64,000 nt of DNA from Streptosporangium subroseum (lineage in GTDB: Bacteria; Actinomycetota; Actinomycetes; Streptosporangiales; Streptosporangiaceae): contig NZ_FZOD01000039.1 of the NCBI RefSeq assembly GCF_900188345.1, forward strand, positions 1 through 64,000, in the 5' to 3' direction. Position numbers and translations under genes: made by a program. Of this stretch, positions 16,680 to 25,712 are shown one piece after another. The notes under the pieces are model-generated. The model did not search any database, had not been told where the DNA came from, and saw nothing but the letters and a program-made list of their open reading frames with translations. The first letter of the stretch is position 1. Each line of letters starts with the position of its first letter.

Positions 16680-16926
16680 TCACAGCGGGTCCGGATTACG
16701 GCAGGAGGATCGGGTGATCTGGGACTTCCACCCCTGGCGCTCCTTGCCGAACTCGTTCGCCTTCACGCCATCGATGAAGGCGTCTCACTCGGCAGCGGGA
16801 AAGACGGGTTGAGGCCATCGAAGTCCTTAGAGCCGCGCCCAGTGATTGGCTCGGAATGCTCGGCCATTTGGTCGGAGCCGTCCCGGTGCTTCGGCGGGCA
16901 AGGCTTTGGCTCGGTGAGCTGAAAGG
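16680..16926 (-). pseudogene. Degenerate DUF397-domain gene
   Basis: On the reverse strand a GRGSKDFDGLNPSF segment leads into AAE-stop-DAFIDGVKANEFG, the C-terminal half of a DUF397 domain (usual form ...RDSKDPDGPVLSF...AAEWxAFxxGVKxxEF). A frameshift near 16798 and a TGA in place of the conserved Trp codon break it. DUF397 genes normally follow an XRE regulator; here the upstream gene is an excisionase-like HTH protein. Confidence 0.6.
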
Positions 16927-17376
16927 TCAGTACGGTAGCCCGGCCTCTTCGATCGCGTCGGCGATCTGCCGGCGTCCTTCCTTTCGGCGGTCGCGAGCCG
17001 CCTGGAACGCCAAGATATCGGCGAGACGCACCACCCGGTGGCGACTTCCGGGCAAGCACGTCGACGGAATGTCGCCGGAGTCGAGCAGGCGGGCGACGAA
17101 CGGGCGAGACAGACCCAGCATCTCGGCAGCCTCGGCCGGAGTCAGTTGCGTTTCGGAAGCCATGATGGTGACCGCGTGCCCGATTGCCAGCTCACCCGCT
17201 GAAGCGATGAGAACCTGAACCAGTTCGATCGGAAGGACCAGCTCGCTGCCATCGGATGTTCGCAGCACCACTTCGACCTGGTCGGCTGTCATCCGGCTGG
17301 TTTCGGTCAGTGCGTTCTGATGGGACGGGCAGGGGACGACCCTGGTGGCCTTCGCCAGGACACTGGTGCGCGCCAT
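16927..17376 (-). CDS. Excisionase/antitoxin-type helix-turn-helix protein
   Basis: A 149-residue protein whose C-terminal half is an excisionase-like HTH (LTPAEAAEMLGLSRPFVARLLDSGDIPSTCLPGSRHRVVRLADILAF). The N-terminal half resembles the antitoxins that precede PIN-domain VapC toxins in actinomycetes. No toxin gene follows; a broken DUF397 fragment sits there instead, so this may be an orphan. The upstream interval 17377-17627 has an AT-rich patch near 17400-17425 that could be its promoter. Confidence 0.72.
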   Translation of the reverse strand: MARTSVLAKATRVVPCPSHQNALTETSRMTADQVEVVLRTSDGSELVLPIELVQVLIASAGELAIGHAVTIMASETQLTPAEAAEMLGLSRPFVARLLDSGDIPSTCLPGSRHRVVRLADILAFQAARDRRKEGRRQIADAIEEAGLPY

Positions 17377-17627
17377 ATTCGCCTCTCCTTCGTACCAGGC
17401 AACACTCTATATCTGAAATAACTGTAACTTCGAAGGTGAGCGCAGGCAACCGAGCCGAAGTTCCGGCCGGTTCAGGGCCTCTGCGAGAGGTTCGCCTGCG
17501 AACGATCGCCAACGTCCAAGTGCGGAGTCGCCGCAGGGTGTTTGTTTTCCGCCGGACTGTGAGAAATGCCTCCGGCCACGCTGCTTGTCGTGCGACCACG
17601 AGGGTTTCTCGGAAGACCGGGGTCACT

Positions 17628-19139
17628 TCAGGGGGAGCTGGTCCGGGCCGTCGAAGAATGGCCGGTCAGGAGTTCGGCCGCGGCCCGGCCGGAGGCGGTC
17701 GTCGCGCCGTACGTGGTGATGTGCGTGCCACCGGGTGTCTCGGGCCCCGGCAACCCCATCTCCACCACGATCGCGTCGGGACGCCGCGACAGCAGGGCGT
17801 CGAGCCGGGCTGACAGCCAGGCGTGCCGGTGGGCGTCGCGCACGGCGATCACCAGGGGGCGGCCGTCGGCCTGCGGTGGAAGCGGGTCCTCGGCTCCGAG
17901 CCGTACCGCGGTCGTGCCGGGGAGCAGCTCGGCCAGCGGCGCGGCGACGCCCCAGGGGGTGGCCCGGTCGATGGCGATGTTCGTCTCGGACACGAACTCG
18001 ATCACCTGTGGGGCCGCGGTCAGTGGGAGCCCGTCGCCACGGACCCGCACGGCTCGCCTGGCGGCCGCGAGACCGGCCGATTCCGGCGTCTGAGCGGTGG
18101 CCGAGGTGGCCCGGCGCCGTTCGGCGGACCACGCGGCCAGGCGGCGGACCCGGGAGGCGGCCTCGGCCAGGCGCTCCTCGGGGAGCGTGCCGTCGATCAC
18201 GGCGGCCATGATGGCGTTGCGGATGAATCCGACCACTCCGGCTCCCTTGCGCTCGCCGCCCACGCAGATCGCGTCGGCGCCGGCGGCGAGGGCGCGGACG
18301 GCCGCCCCGGTCACGCCGTACCGCTCGGCGACGGAGGGCATCTCCACGCCGTCGGTCACGATCAGCCCGTCGAAGCCGAGCTCCCGCCTGAGCAGCCCGA
18401 CAAGGATGCGGCTGCTCATGGTGGCGGGGGAGTCGGCGTCGTAGGCGGGGACGAGCAGGTGACCGGTCATCACGGCCCGGACCCCGGACTCGATGGCCGC
18501 CCGGTACGGCGGGAGCGTGGTGACGGCGAGCTCCTCGGCCGAGTAGGACACGGTCGGCAGATCGGTGTGGGAGTCCGTCGCGGTGGCGCCGTGGCCGGGA
18601 AAGTGCTTGGCGCAGGCGGCCACCCCGGCCGACTGGAGGCCGGTGACCCACGCGCGGGCGTGCCGGGCGACCAGCAGGGGGTCTGCGCCGAACGCGCGGG
18701 TGCCGACGACGGGGTTGTCCAGGTCGGAGTTGACGTCCACCACGGGGGCGTAGTTCAGGGTGATGCCCGCGAGGGCCAGGTCCCGCCCGATCTCGCGGGC
18801 GACCCGCTCGGTCAGCTCGGGATCGTCCACCGCGCCGAGCGCGAGGTTTCCAGGACGGGAGCTGCCGGTGAGCGCCTCCAGCCGGGTGACGTCGCCGGCC
18901 TCCTCGTCGGTGGCGATCACCACGTCCGGGTTCTCCGCGCGCAGGGCCGCGGTCAGTGCTCTGATCTGCACACTGTCTACAAGATTGCGGGAGTAGAGCG
19001 CAACCCCGCCGAGACCCTCACCGAGCCGCCTGCGCAGCCAGTCGGGCACCTCTGCACCCACGAACCCGGGCTGCAGCACGGTGTTGGCAAGTCCGGCGAG
19101 TTCGGGGCTTCCACCACTGAGTTCCCCGCGAACGGTCAT
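17628..19139 (-). CDS. GH3 beta-N-acetylhexosaminidase, NagZ-like (copy 1)
   Basis: The ATG at 19139 follows GGAGG and gives 503 residues without a signal peptide, so the enzyme is cytoplasmic. The NagZ signature KHFPGHGATATDSH (Lys178 to His191) and the catalytic aspartate in VTDGVEM (Asp263) are present, after an ATDEEAGDVTR loop near residue 80. It hydrolyses terminal beta-GlcNAc from imported chito-oligosaccharides or wall fragments. The C-terminal 150 residues form the second GH3 region. A strong ROK-type palindrome lies about 80 bases upstream. It is about 45% like the second copy by eye. Confidence 0.9.
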   Translation of the reverse strand: MTVRGELSGGSPELAGLANTVLQPGFVGAEVPDWLRRRLGEGLGGVALYSRNLVDSVQIRALTAALRAENPDVVIATDEEAGDVTRLEALTGSSRPGNLALGAVDDPELTERVAREIGRDLALAGITLNYAPVVDVNSDLDNPVVGTRAFGADPLLVARHARAWVTGLQSAGVAACAKHFPGHGATATDSHTDLPTVSYSAEELAVTTLPPYRAAIESGVRAVMTGHLLVPAYDADSPATMSSRILVGLLRRELGFDGLIVTDGVEMPSVAERYGVTGAAVRALAAGADAICVGGERKGAGVVGFIRNAIMAAVIDGTLPEERLAEAASRVRRLAAWSAERRRATSATAQTPESAGLAAARRAVRVRGDGLPLTAAPQVIEFVSETNIAIDRATPWGVAAPLAELLPGTTAVRLGAEDPLPPQADGRPLVIAVRDAHRHAWLSARLDALLSRRPDAIVVEMGLPGPETPGGTHITTYGATTASGRAAAELLTGHSSTARTSSP

Positions 19140-19212
19140 CGACGCCTCCAGGTCGGTTCGCCGCAAGCCGCTTGTCTCGGGCGTAGCACATGTGTAGCAT
19201 TCAAATGCTGGA

Positions 19213-19239
19213 ATAGACAGGAAACTTTCCTAATAAATG
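19213..19239. promoter_or_regulatory. ROK operator (site C), perfect GGAAACTTTCC palindrome
   Basis: Between the divergent GH3 gene and a degenerate condensation gene lies ATAGACAGGAAACTTTCCTA, with an 11-base perfect palindrome at 19220-19230. This matches the common ROK-operator form (TTAGGAAA-TTTCCTAA). Confidence 0.65.
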
Positions 19240-19307
19240 CCTGTTCGGGGTGACCCGCGCCCCCGTCGCCCGCCGAAGAGGAGTCATCCACGAGGGAGAC
19301 GGACACG

Positions 19308-20549
19308 ATGTCGCACGCCTCTTTCGACCTGCGGGGGATCCCGCTGGTGCTCCACCTGAACGGCCCCGTCGACGTTCCGGCACTGCTGAGCGCATGCGCC
19401 GCCGTAGCCGCCCGGCACGCGGTGCTCGGCCGGGTCCGGGTGACCCGGGTGGAGACGTCTCCCGAGCGCTACCCCGAGGTCGCGACGGCGGAGGCCGCTC
19501 GCCCGTTCGACCTGGATCGCGGCCCGCTCGCCCGGTTCACGCTGGTCACGGTCGGGCAGGACCGCAACCGGCTGATCTTCACGGCGCACGGCCGGGTGTT
19601 CGACGCGAGCTCCAAGGACATCCTGGTCCGCGACCTGGCCGACGCCTACTTCTCGCGCGCCGCGCTGCCCAGGCTGCCCCTGCCGTACGGCGAGCCGTCT
19701 GCGCCCCGGGGCGCCCTGTCCGTACGGCAGAGCGAGGCGTTCTGGAGGGAACGTGCCGGTGAGCCCGCCGAGCTGGTCCTGCCCGGCCTGCGGGCGAACC
19801 CGCACGACGTCGGTCCCGGCGAGATCGTTGAGATGGTGCTCGGCCGAGCCGAGTTCGAGGGGTTCGCCGCCGGGGCCACGGCACTCGGCGCGACCCGGTT
19901 CGAACTGCTCCTGGCCTCCCTGGGCGTGCTGCTGCGCCGCTACGGCACCGCCGGCTCGCCGATCGCCCTCGACCTCGGCACCCGGACCGGCGAGACACGG
20001 GACCACATCGGGCCGTTCGTCGCGGAGGTGCCGTTCGCCCCGCACCCCGGCCCGGACGAGGATCTGCCGACCTACCTGCGTACGGTCCAGGCCGAACTCC
20101 GCGCCCTGTACCGGTTCCGGCACCTGCCGCCGGAGAGGACCTCCCGGCCGGTCCTGTTCAGTTACCGCAGAAGGGCGGCCACCCCTCGTTTCCACGGGGT
20201 CGGGACCGGCGTGGAGTGGACGGTCTTCAACGGTGTGGCCCGTGGCGCGCTGCACCTCCAGGCGGTGGACGCGGACCGGAGTCTCACCCTCGGGCTCCGC
20301 TTCAACCCCGCCACGATCGACCACGACGACGTGTCCCAGATCGCGAGGTATCTGCGCACGCTCCTGCGCGCCATCGCCGCCGAGCCCCACGCGAGGATCG
20401 CGGAGCTTCCCGCGCCGGACCCCGAGCCGGACGAGGAATCCGTGGCGGCCGGCTCGTTGTCCTTGGATGGTGCGGAAGGGCCCGTGATGACGCAGATGCG
20501 CGAGATCTGGCAGGAGATCCTCCGTCCGATCCCCGCGAACGCGTTCTGA
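19308..20549 (+). CDS. Degenerate condensation-domain paralogue with truncated carrier tail
   Basis: A 413-residue protein clearly homologous to the C-T protein at 42561-44192: compare LVLHLNGPVDVPALLSACAA, GPLARFTL, SKDILVRDLA, RYGTAGSP and EWTVFNGVARGALHLQ. The active site HHxxxDG has become HGRVFDA, losing the catalytic second His and the Gly. The N-terminal WxxxQ-type segment is missing, and the carrier domain stops after MREIWQEILR, about 20 residues before the phosphopantetheine serine would appear. It cannot be a working C-T enzyme. The reading frame is intact, so it is either recent decay or a repurposed protein. The ribosome site GAGGGAG is good. Confidence 0.72.
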   Translation: MSHASFDLRGIPLVLHLNGPVDVPALLSACAAVAARHAVLGRVRVTRVETSPERYPEVATAEAARPFDLDRGPLARFTLVTVGQDRNRLIFTAHGRVFDASSKDILVRDLADAYFSRAALPRLPLPYGEPSAPRGALSVRQSEAFWRERAGEPAELVLPGLRANPHDVGPGEIVEMVLGRAEFEGFAAGATALGATRFELLLASLGVLLRRYGTAGSPIALDLGTRTGETRDHIGPFVAEVPFAPHPGPDEDLPTYLRTVQAELRALYRFRHLPPERTSRPVLFSYRRRAATPRFHGVGTGVEWTVFNGVARGALHLQAVDADRSLTLGLRFNPATIDHDDVSQIARYLRTLLRAIAAEPHARIAELPAPDPEPDEESVAAGSLSLDGAEGPVMTQMREIWQEILRPIPANAF

Positions 20550-20560
20550 TCGCATGCCGA

Positions 20561-20596
20561 CGGCTCGCGCCCGGGGATTCCCTCGGGCGCGAGCCG
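20561..20596. terminator. Bidirectional terminator hairpin
   Basis: Perfect 13-base arms (CGGCTCGCGCCCG, 20561-20573, and complement 20584-20596) with a 10-base loop lie between two convergent genes. Confidence 0.8.
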
Positions 20597-20624
20597 TGCC
20601 GCATACGCCGAACCGGACGCCGGA

Positions 20625-22079
20625 TCAGACGCCGAGCAGCTCGGCGGCGGCCTGGGCGTTGGCGCGGGCGGCGCCGTACGTGGCGAGGTAGGTGACGCCC
20701 TCGGGGCGCCAGATCGGCAGGCCCATCTCGACCACGGTGGCGTCGGGGCGGGCGGACAGCAGCGCGGACACCACCGACCGGCTGGCCTGGTAGCGGTGGG
20801 CGTCCTTGACCACGACGATCAGGGAGCGGCCGGCGGCGCGCTCCAGGATGCCCGGCACGTCGGCGTCCTCCGGTTTGACCCGGAGGACCTCCGCCTGCGG
20901 CAGCAGGGGAGTGAAGCCCCACGGCACGTCGCCGACCGCGATGGTCGGCGGGGTGTCGACCTCGACCACCAGGGGGTTGATCAGCGGGGACGCCGATCCG
21001 GTGAGGCTGATCGCGCGACGGGCGGCGGCCAGGCCGATCACGTTCTCCTCGGCCTGGCCCGTGTGGGGCGTGCCGAACCAGGTGCGCAGGCGGGCCACTC
21101 GCTCGGCCGCCGCCTCCAGGCGGGCCAGGGGCAGCCGCCCGTCCAGCACCGCGGCGACGATCTCGGAGATGATCCGGCGGATGTCGTCCTCGGTCGGCAG
21201 CGGGCCCAGGCAGAGCAGGTCGGCCCCGGCGGCCAGGGAGAGCACCGCGCCGCCGGCCAGGCCGTAGGCGTCGGTGACCGCCTTCATGTCGAGGGCGTCG
21301 GAGATGACCACGCCGTCGTAGCCCAGCTCGCCGCGGAGCAGACCGGTCAGGGCGGCGGGGGAGAGCGTGGCGGGAATCAGGCCGGTGACGGCGGGGACCC
21401 GTACGTGCGCGGTCATGATCGACTTTGTCCCGGCCGCGATCGCGGCGCGGAAGGGGACGAGCTCGCGTTCCCGCAGCAGCTCCAGGGAGGCGTCGACGAG
21501 CGGGATCTCCAGGTGGGAGTCCTGACGGGTGGCTCCGTGGCCGGGGAAGTGCTTGACGCAGGCGGCCACGCCCGCCGACTGCAGGCCGTGGACGGCGGCG
21601 ACGGTGTGCCGGGCGACCAGGGCGGCGTCCGACCCGAACGAGCGGGTGCCGATCACCGGGTTGTCGTCGGCGGTGTTCACGTCGGCCGAGGGGGCCATGT
21701 CCAGGTTGACGCCGCAGCGGGCCAGGTCGTCGCCGATGGACCGGTAGACGCGCCGGGTCAGCTCGGCGTCGTCGACGGCGCCGAGGGCGGCGTTGCCGGG
21801 GTAGGGGCTGCCCACGTGGTAGGCGAGCCGGGTGACGTCGCCGCCCTCCTCGTCGAGCGAGATGACCGGCTCACCGGCCTCGCGCAGGCGGGCGGTGAGG
21901 GTGGAGAGCTGGGCGGCGTCGGCGACGTTGAACCCGAAGAGGGTGACGCCGCCGAGACCGTTCTCCAGATCACGCAGGACCCACCCGGGGACGGTGGTGC
22001 CCTGGAACGCGACGAGCAACGTGCCGGCCGCGAGACGGTGCAGCCCCTGATCGCTGTGTTCCGCGATGAACTCAGACAT
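20625..22079 (-). CDS. GH3 beta-N-acetylglucosaminidase, DasD/NagZ-like (copy 2)
   Basis: A 484-residue GH3 enzyme without signal peptide. It has KHFPGHGATRQDSH, an SLDEEGGDVTRLAY loop and the nucleophile segment VVISDALDMKAV. It ends the sugar ABC operon: SBP, two permeases, then this gene, with a strong hairpin before it. In Streptomyces coelicolor dasABC is likewise followed by dasD, a GH3 GlcNAc-ase. The likely job is splitting imported chitobiose to GlcNAc in the cytoplasm. Confidence 0.88.
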   Translation of the reverse strand: MSEFIAEHSDQGLHRLAAGTLLVAFQGTTVPGWVLRDLENGLGGVTLFGFNVADAAQLSTLTARLREAGEPVISLDEEGGDVTRLAYHVGSPYPGNAALGAVDDAELTRRVYRSIGDDLARCGVNLDMAPSADVNTADDNPVIGTRSFGSDAALVARHTVAAVHGLQSAGVAACVKHFPGHGATRQDSHLEIPLVDASLELLRERELVPFRAAIAAGTKSIMTAHVRVPAVTGLIPATLSPAALTGLLRGELGYDGVVISDALDMKAVTDAYGLAGGAVLSLAAGADLLCLGPLPTEDDIRRIISEIVAAVLDGRLPLARLEAAAERVARLRTWFGTPHTGQAEENVIGLAAARRAISLTGSASPLINPLVVEVDTPPTIAVGDVPWGFTPLLPQAEVLRVKPEDADVPGILERAAGRSLIVVVKDAHRYQASRSVVSALLSARPDATVVEMGLPIWRPEGVTYLATYGAARANAQAAAELLGV

Positions 22080-22130
22080 GGCGGTATGTAGTTCCTTACC
22101 TGAGATAGGGGGGTGTCGGATAGGGAAAGG

Positions 22131-22171
22131 GCTGGTACGGCTCGCTCCTTGTGGGTGCGAGCCGTACCAGC
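22131..22171 (-). terminator. 15-bp intercistronic hairpin inside the sugar operon
   Basis: GCTGGTACGGCTCGC at 22131-22145 pairs perfectly with 22157-22171 across an 11-base loop. It lies 10 bases after the stop of the second permease and 52 bases before the GH3 start. It could stop most transcripts or protect the 3' end of the transport mRNA, lowering GH3 expression relative to the transporter. Confidence 0.7.
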
Positions 22172-22181
22172 ACCGGGGGGG

Positions 22182-23081
22182 TCAGCCCTTGACGGCGCCC
22201 GCGACGAGGCCGGAGACCATCCGTCGCTGCACCAGAAGGAAAAAGATGATCACCGGGATGGTCATCAGGGTGGAGGCGGCCATGATGCCGCCCCAGTCCA
22301 CCGACCGCTGGCTGACGAAGTAGCGCAGCGCCACGGGCATGGTGTAGCTGCCCTGGTCGCTGATCAGGGTCAGCGCGAACACGAACTCGTTCCAGGCGGT
22401 GATGAACGAGAAGATGCTCGTCGCGACGAGACCGGGCGCCACCAGCGGGAACAGGACCCGCCAGAAGGTGGTGAACCGGCTCGCGCCGTCGATCCAGGCC
22501 GCCTCCTCCAGCTCCCTGGGCACCGCCGCGACGAAGGTGCGGAGCATCCAGATCGCGAACGGCAGCGTCATCGCGATGTTCACCACGATGAGCCCGAAGA
22601 GCTGGTCGTACAGTCCCGCCCGCCGGACCATGATGAAGAGCGGGATGAGCAGGGCCTCGCCCGGCACCATCTGCACGATGAGGAGCAGGACCAGGAACGG
22701 GGCGCGTCCGCGGAAGCGGAAGCGGGCCACGGCGGTCGCCGCGAGCAGGGAGAAGACGGCGCCGATGAGCACGGTGCCGAGGGCCACGATGGAGCTGTTG
22801 AGCAGGTAGCGCCAGATGGAGTGGCCCGCGACGCCCTCGGTGAAGACCCGCTTGACGTGGTCCAGGGTCGGGTCGGTCGGGAACGGGATGAAGTCCGTCG
22901 TGAAGATCTGCTCGCTGCTCTTGAACGCCGTGGTCACCATCCAGTAGACGGGGAACACCGCGAACACGAACACCACGACGGCCGCGGTGTTGAGACCGAA
23001 CTTGCCGAGCTGCTTGCGCTGCTTGAGCTTCCTGCTGGCCTGGAGCTGCCCGGACCGCCCGGGTGTCTCGAAAGTGGTCAT
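22182..23081 (-). CDS. Sugar ABC transporter permease (MalG/DasC-like)
   Basis: A 299-residue membrane protein with six hydrophobic segments and the EAA loop EEAAWIDGASRFTTFWRVLFPLVAPG near residue 200, which docks on the ATPase. It is a carbohydrate uptake 1 (CUT1) inner-membrane subunit. It overlaps the upstream permease by four bases (ATGA at 23078-23081). The ATPase is not encoded here, as usual for CUT1 systems that share MsiK. Confidence 0.92.
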   Translation of the reverse strand: MTTFETPGRSGQLQASRKLKQRKQLGKFGLNTAAVVVFVFAVFPVYWMVTTAFKSSEQIFTTDFIPFPTDPTLDHVKRVFTEGVAGHSIWRYLLNSSIVALGTVLIGAVFSLLAATAVARFRFRGRAPFLVLLLIVQMVPGEALLIPLFIMVRRAGLYDQLFGLIVVNIAMTLPFAIWMLRTFVAAVPRELEEAAWIDGASRFTTFWRVLFPLVAPGLVATSIFSFITAWNEFVFALTLISDQGSYTMPVALRYFVSQRSVDWGGIMAASTLMTIPVIIFFLLVQRRMVSGLVAGAVKG

Positions 23082-24091
23082 CGCACGTCCTCCGTCTTCA
23101 CGATCTGGCGGACGTAGAAGAAGGTGATGACGAGCAGGATCAGCGTCAGCACCACCGCGATGGCCGCTCCCATGCCCATCTTGGGCGGCGCGCTGAAGGC
23201 CTGGGTGAAGGCGAACAGCGACAGGTTGAAGGCCTCACGGTTGGACGTTCCGCCCGCCAGCACGAACAGCTGGGTGAAGACCTTGAAGTCCCAGATGATC
23301 GAGAGCACGACCAGCACCGCGAAGACCGGCTTCAGCAGCGGGAAGGTGATCCGCCAGAAGATGCGCCACGCGGAGGCGCCGTCCATCCGGGCCGCCTCGT
23401 ACAGCTCCTGGGAGATGCTCTTCAGCCCGGCGAGCACCGAGACCGCGATGAACGGGAACGACGCCCAGACCACCGCGACGATGAGCACCATGTAGATGGT
23501 GAGCGCGTCGTTGAGCCATGGCTCGCCGGTCCAGTCGGAGCGGCCGAACAGCAGGGAGGAGAACCAGTCGGGGAGCATGTTGAGCGCCCAGTTGATGACA
23601 CCCGACTCCGCGTCGAAGAGCCAGCGCCAGATGATCGCGGTGGCGATCTGGGGGGTGGCCCACGCCGCCATGATGCCGACGATGAGGAAGGTCGACATCT
23701 TCTTGCCGAGCTTGTGGAGCAGCAGGCCGACCAGCGTGCCGAGCGTCAGGGTAAGCGCCACGGTGACGACCGCGAAGACGACGGTGTTGCGGAGCGACGT
23801 CCAGAACAGCTCCGACTCGAACAGCTTCTGGTAGTTCTCGAAGCCGACGGACTCGGCCGGCACCCCCCGGATCTGCCGCAGTCCCACGTTCTGGAAGGAC
23901 ATGACGACCATCTGGTACAGCGGGTAGAGCAGCAGGCCGGCGATGACCACGAGACCGGGAAGGAGCAGCGCGTAGGGGACCACCCAGTCGGGCAGTCCGC
24001 TTGGCTTGCGCGGGGATTTGCCGGTGTGGCGCCCCCGCGCCGGGGCGAGGGACGAGCCCCCGTCCCGGGCGACGGTTGAGGTGTTGGCCAT
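23078..24091 (-). CDS. Sugar ABC transporter permease (MalF/DasB-like)
   Basis: A 337-residue CUT1 permease: cytoplasmic N-terminus, six membrane helices, and the EAA loop ELYEAARMDGASAWRIFWRITFPLLKP. It starts two bases after the substrate-binding-protein stop codon and is translationally linked to the second permease. It forms the transmembrane channel with that permease. Confidence 0.92.
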   Translation of the reverse strand: MANTSTVARDGGSSLAPARGRHTGKSPRKPSGLPDWVVPYALLLPGLVVIAGLLLYPLYQMVVMSFQNVGLRQIRGVPAESVGFENYQKLFESELFWTSLRNTVVFAVVTVALTLTLGTLVGLLLHKLGKKMSTFLIVGIMAAWATPQIATAIIWRWLFDAESGVINWALNMLPDWFSSLLFGRSDWTGEPWLNDALTIYMVLIVAVVWASFPFIAVSVLAGLKSISQELYEAARMDGASAWRIFWRITFPLLKPVFAVLVVLSIIWDFKVFTQLFVLAGGTSNREAFNLSLFAFTQAFSAPPKMGMGAAIAVVLTLILLVITFFYVRQIVKTEDVR

Positions 24092-24093
24092 GG

Positions 24094-25428
24094 CTACTGG
24101 TTCAGGATCTCTTCGAGTTCCTTGTTGGCGTCGGCCAGAGCGGTGTCGACGTCCTTCTTGCCCTCGATGACCGAGCGGGCCGCGGTCTGCAGGACCGCCT
24201 TGGTGTCATTGGCCTCGGCCCAGTTGGTGTCGTTCGGGAAGCCCTTGGCGACCTTGAAGGTCTCGGCGAACGGCGCCTGCACGGGGTCGGCGGCGTACTC
24301 GGCCAGCGCCTCCGGATACAGCGGCAGGAGACCGCCGTCCTTGGCGTAGCGGGTGCCGAACTCCTTGCCGGCGGCCAGCTTCACGTACTCGCCGGCCAGC
24401 TCGACGTTCTTGGCGTCCTTCCAGATGGCGATGTCGTTACCGCCCTGGAAGGCCGGGGCCGGGCCGCTGCCGTCCTTGGCCGGGAGCGAGAAGAAGCCCA
24501 TCTTCGCGTCGTCGACCTTGCCGCCGCTCTGCTCCTTGATGGTGGTGATGTCCCAGCCACCGGTCACGTACATGCCGACCTTGCCGTTGGCGAAGCGGGT
24601 CGCGATGTCCACGGAGTTCTGGGTCAGGGCCGACTTGCGCGAGACACCGTCCTTGACCACCAGGTCGGTGTAGAACTGGAAGCCCTCCTTGAAGCCGGGC
24701 TCGGTCAGCTTGCCGACCCACTTGCCGCCCTCGAACGCGGCGAAGTCGCCACCGGCCGACCAGACGAACGGGGACAGCGACATGTTGGCGTCGGAGCCGC
24801 CGTTGAAGGCGAAGCCGTCGACGTCCTTGCCCTTCTCGGCGACGATCTTCTTGCCGGCCGCGACGAGGTCCTCCCAGGTCTTGGGAACCTCGATGTTCAG
24901 CTCCTTGAACCAGTCCGTGCGGTAGAGGACGGCGCGGGTGCCGCCGCCCCACGGAGCGGCGTAGATCTTGCTGTCCACCGTCTCGTATCCCCACAGGTTC
25001 TGCGGGATCTGCTGGAAGTCGGGGTTGCCCTTGACGACCTCGGTGATGTCGGTGAGGGCGTCCTGCGCGACCCAGGCGGCCACCTGGTCGTTGCCGAACT
25101 CGGTGACGTCCGGACCCTCTCCGCCGGCCAGTGCGGCGGTCCACTTGGCCTGCGCGTCCGGCCACGGCACCCACTGGACCTTGACCTCGGCGCCGGTGGT
25201 CTCCTTGAACTTCGCGTTCAAGTCGGTCATGAGGGCGTTCTGCTTCTCGTCCGGAGCGCCGAGGCGCCACACGGTCAGAGTCTGGCCGGCGAACTTGGGG
25301 CCGGAGGCGGCGGGAGCGGACGCGGCGGACTCGGAGGTCGACGCGGGCTCGCTGCTACCACAGGCGGCGAGGCCCAGGGCGAGGGCGGCGGTGGTGGCCG
25401 TCGTGGTGGCGATTCTCGCGAACTTCAC
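24094..25428 (-). CDS. Extracellular sugar-binding lipoprotein (DasA/NgcE-like)
   Basis: The GTG at 25428 gives MKFARIATTTATTAALALGL followed by the lipobox LAAC (Cys23), a lipoprotein signal peptide; total 444 residues. The mature part is a family-1 solute-binding protein (QTLTVWRLGAPDEKQNALMTDLNAKFKETTGAEVKVQWV). It captures the sugar outside the cell. A GH3 GlcNAc-ase ends the operon, so chitobiose or GlcNAc is the best substrate guess. A frame extension to 25470 would put residues before the signal peptide and is unlikely. ROK site D lies about 145 bases upstream. Confidence 0.92.
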   Translation of the reverse strand: MKFARIATTTATTAALALGLAACGSSEPASTSESAASAPAASGPKFAGQTLTVWRLGAPDEKQNALMTDLNAKFKETTGAEVKVQWVPWPDAQAKWTAALAGGEGPDVTEFGNDQVAAWVAQDALTDITEVVKGNPDFQQIPQNLWGYETVDSKIYAAPWGGGTRAVLYRTDWFKELNIEVPKTWEDLVAAGKKIVAEKGKDVDGFAFNGGSDANMSLSPFVWSAGGDFAAFEGGKWVGKLTEPGFKEGFQFYTDLVVKDGVSRKSALTQNSVDIATRFANGKVGMYVTGGWDITTIKEQSGGKVDDAKMGFFSLPAKDGSGPAPAFQGGNDIAIWKDAKNVELAGEYVKLAAGKEFGTRYAKDGGLLPLYPEALAEYAADPVQAPFAETFKVAKGFPNDTNWAEANDTKAVLQTAARSVIEGKKDVDTALADANKELEEILNQ

Positions 25429-25571
25429 TGGAGGTCTCCCTTTCAGGCTTTCGCCGGGGTTTGCGCTCATCTGTTATCGGCTGGGGTCCCCGCGACCCTC
25501 TGTGCTCGCTGGGAGCGATCGGAGCTGCCACAACCCGCGGCCTGGATTGCCTGCCGGCGGGCTGACCCTCG

Positions 25572-25599
25572 CTAAACTAACAAGAAACTTTCTTAAAAG
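25572..25599. promoter_or_regulatory. ROK operator (site D) of the sugar ABC operon
   Basis: CTAAACTAACAAGAAACTTT followed by CTTAAAAG, with the 13-base palindrome AAGAAACTTTCTT at 25582-25594. It nearly duplicates site B before the ROK gene. It lies between the sugar operon and the divergent VanX-like gene and could control both. The remainder of 25429-25712 holds no gene. Confidence 0.7.
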
Positions 25600-25712
25600 A
25601 AACGATCGTTAGCGGATCGTGACGGGGGTCGATCTCGCTCCGACGCCCTGGTTCCGGTGCTCCGGCAGGCCCGGGAACAGGCGCTCTCTGAAACGGTGTG
25701 AGAATTACCGGC

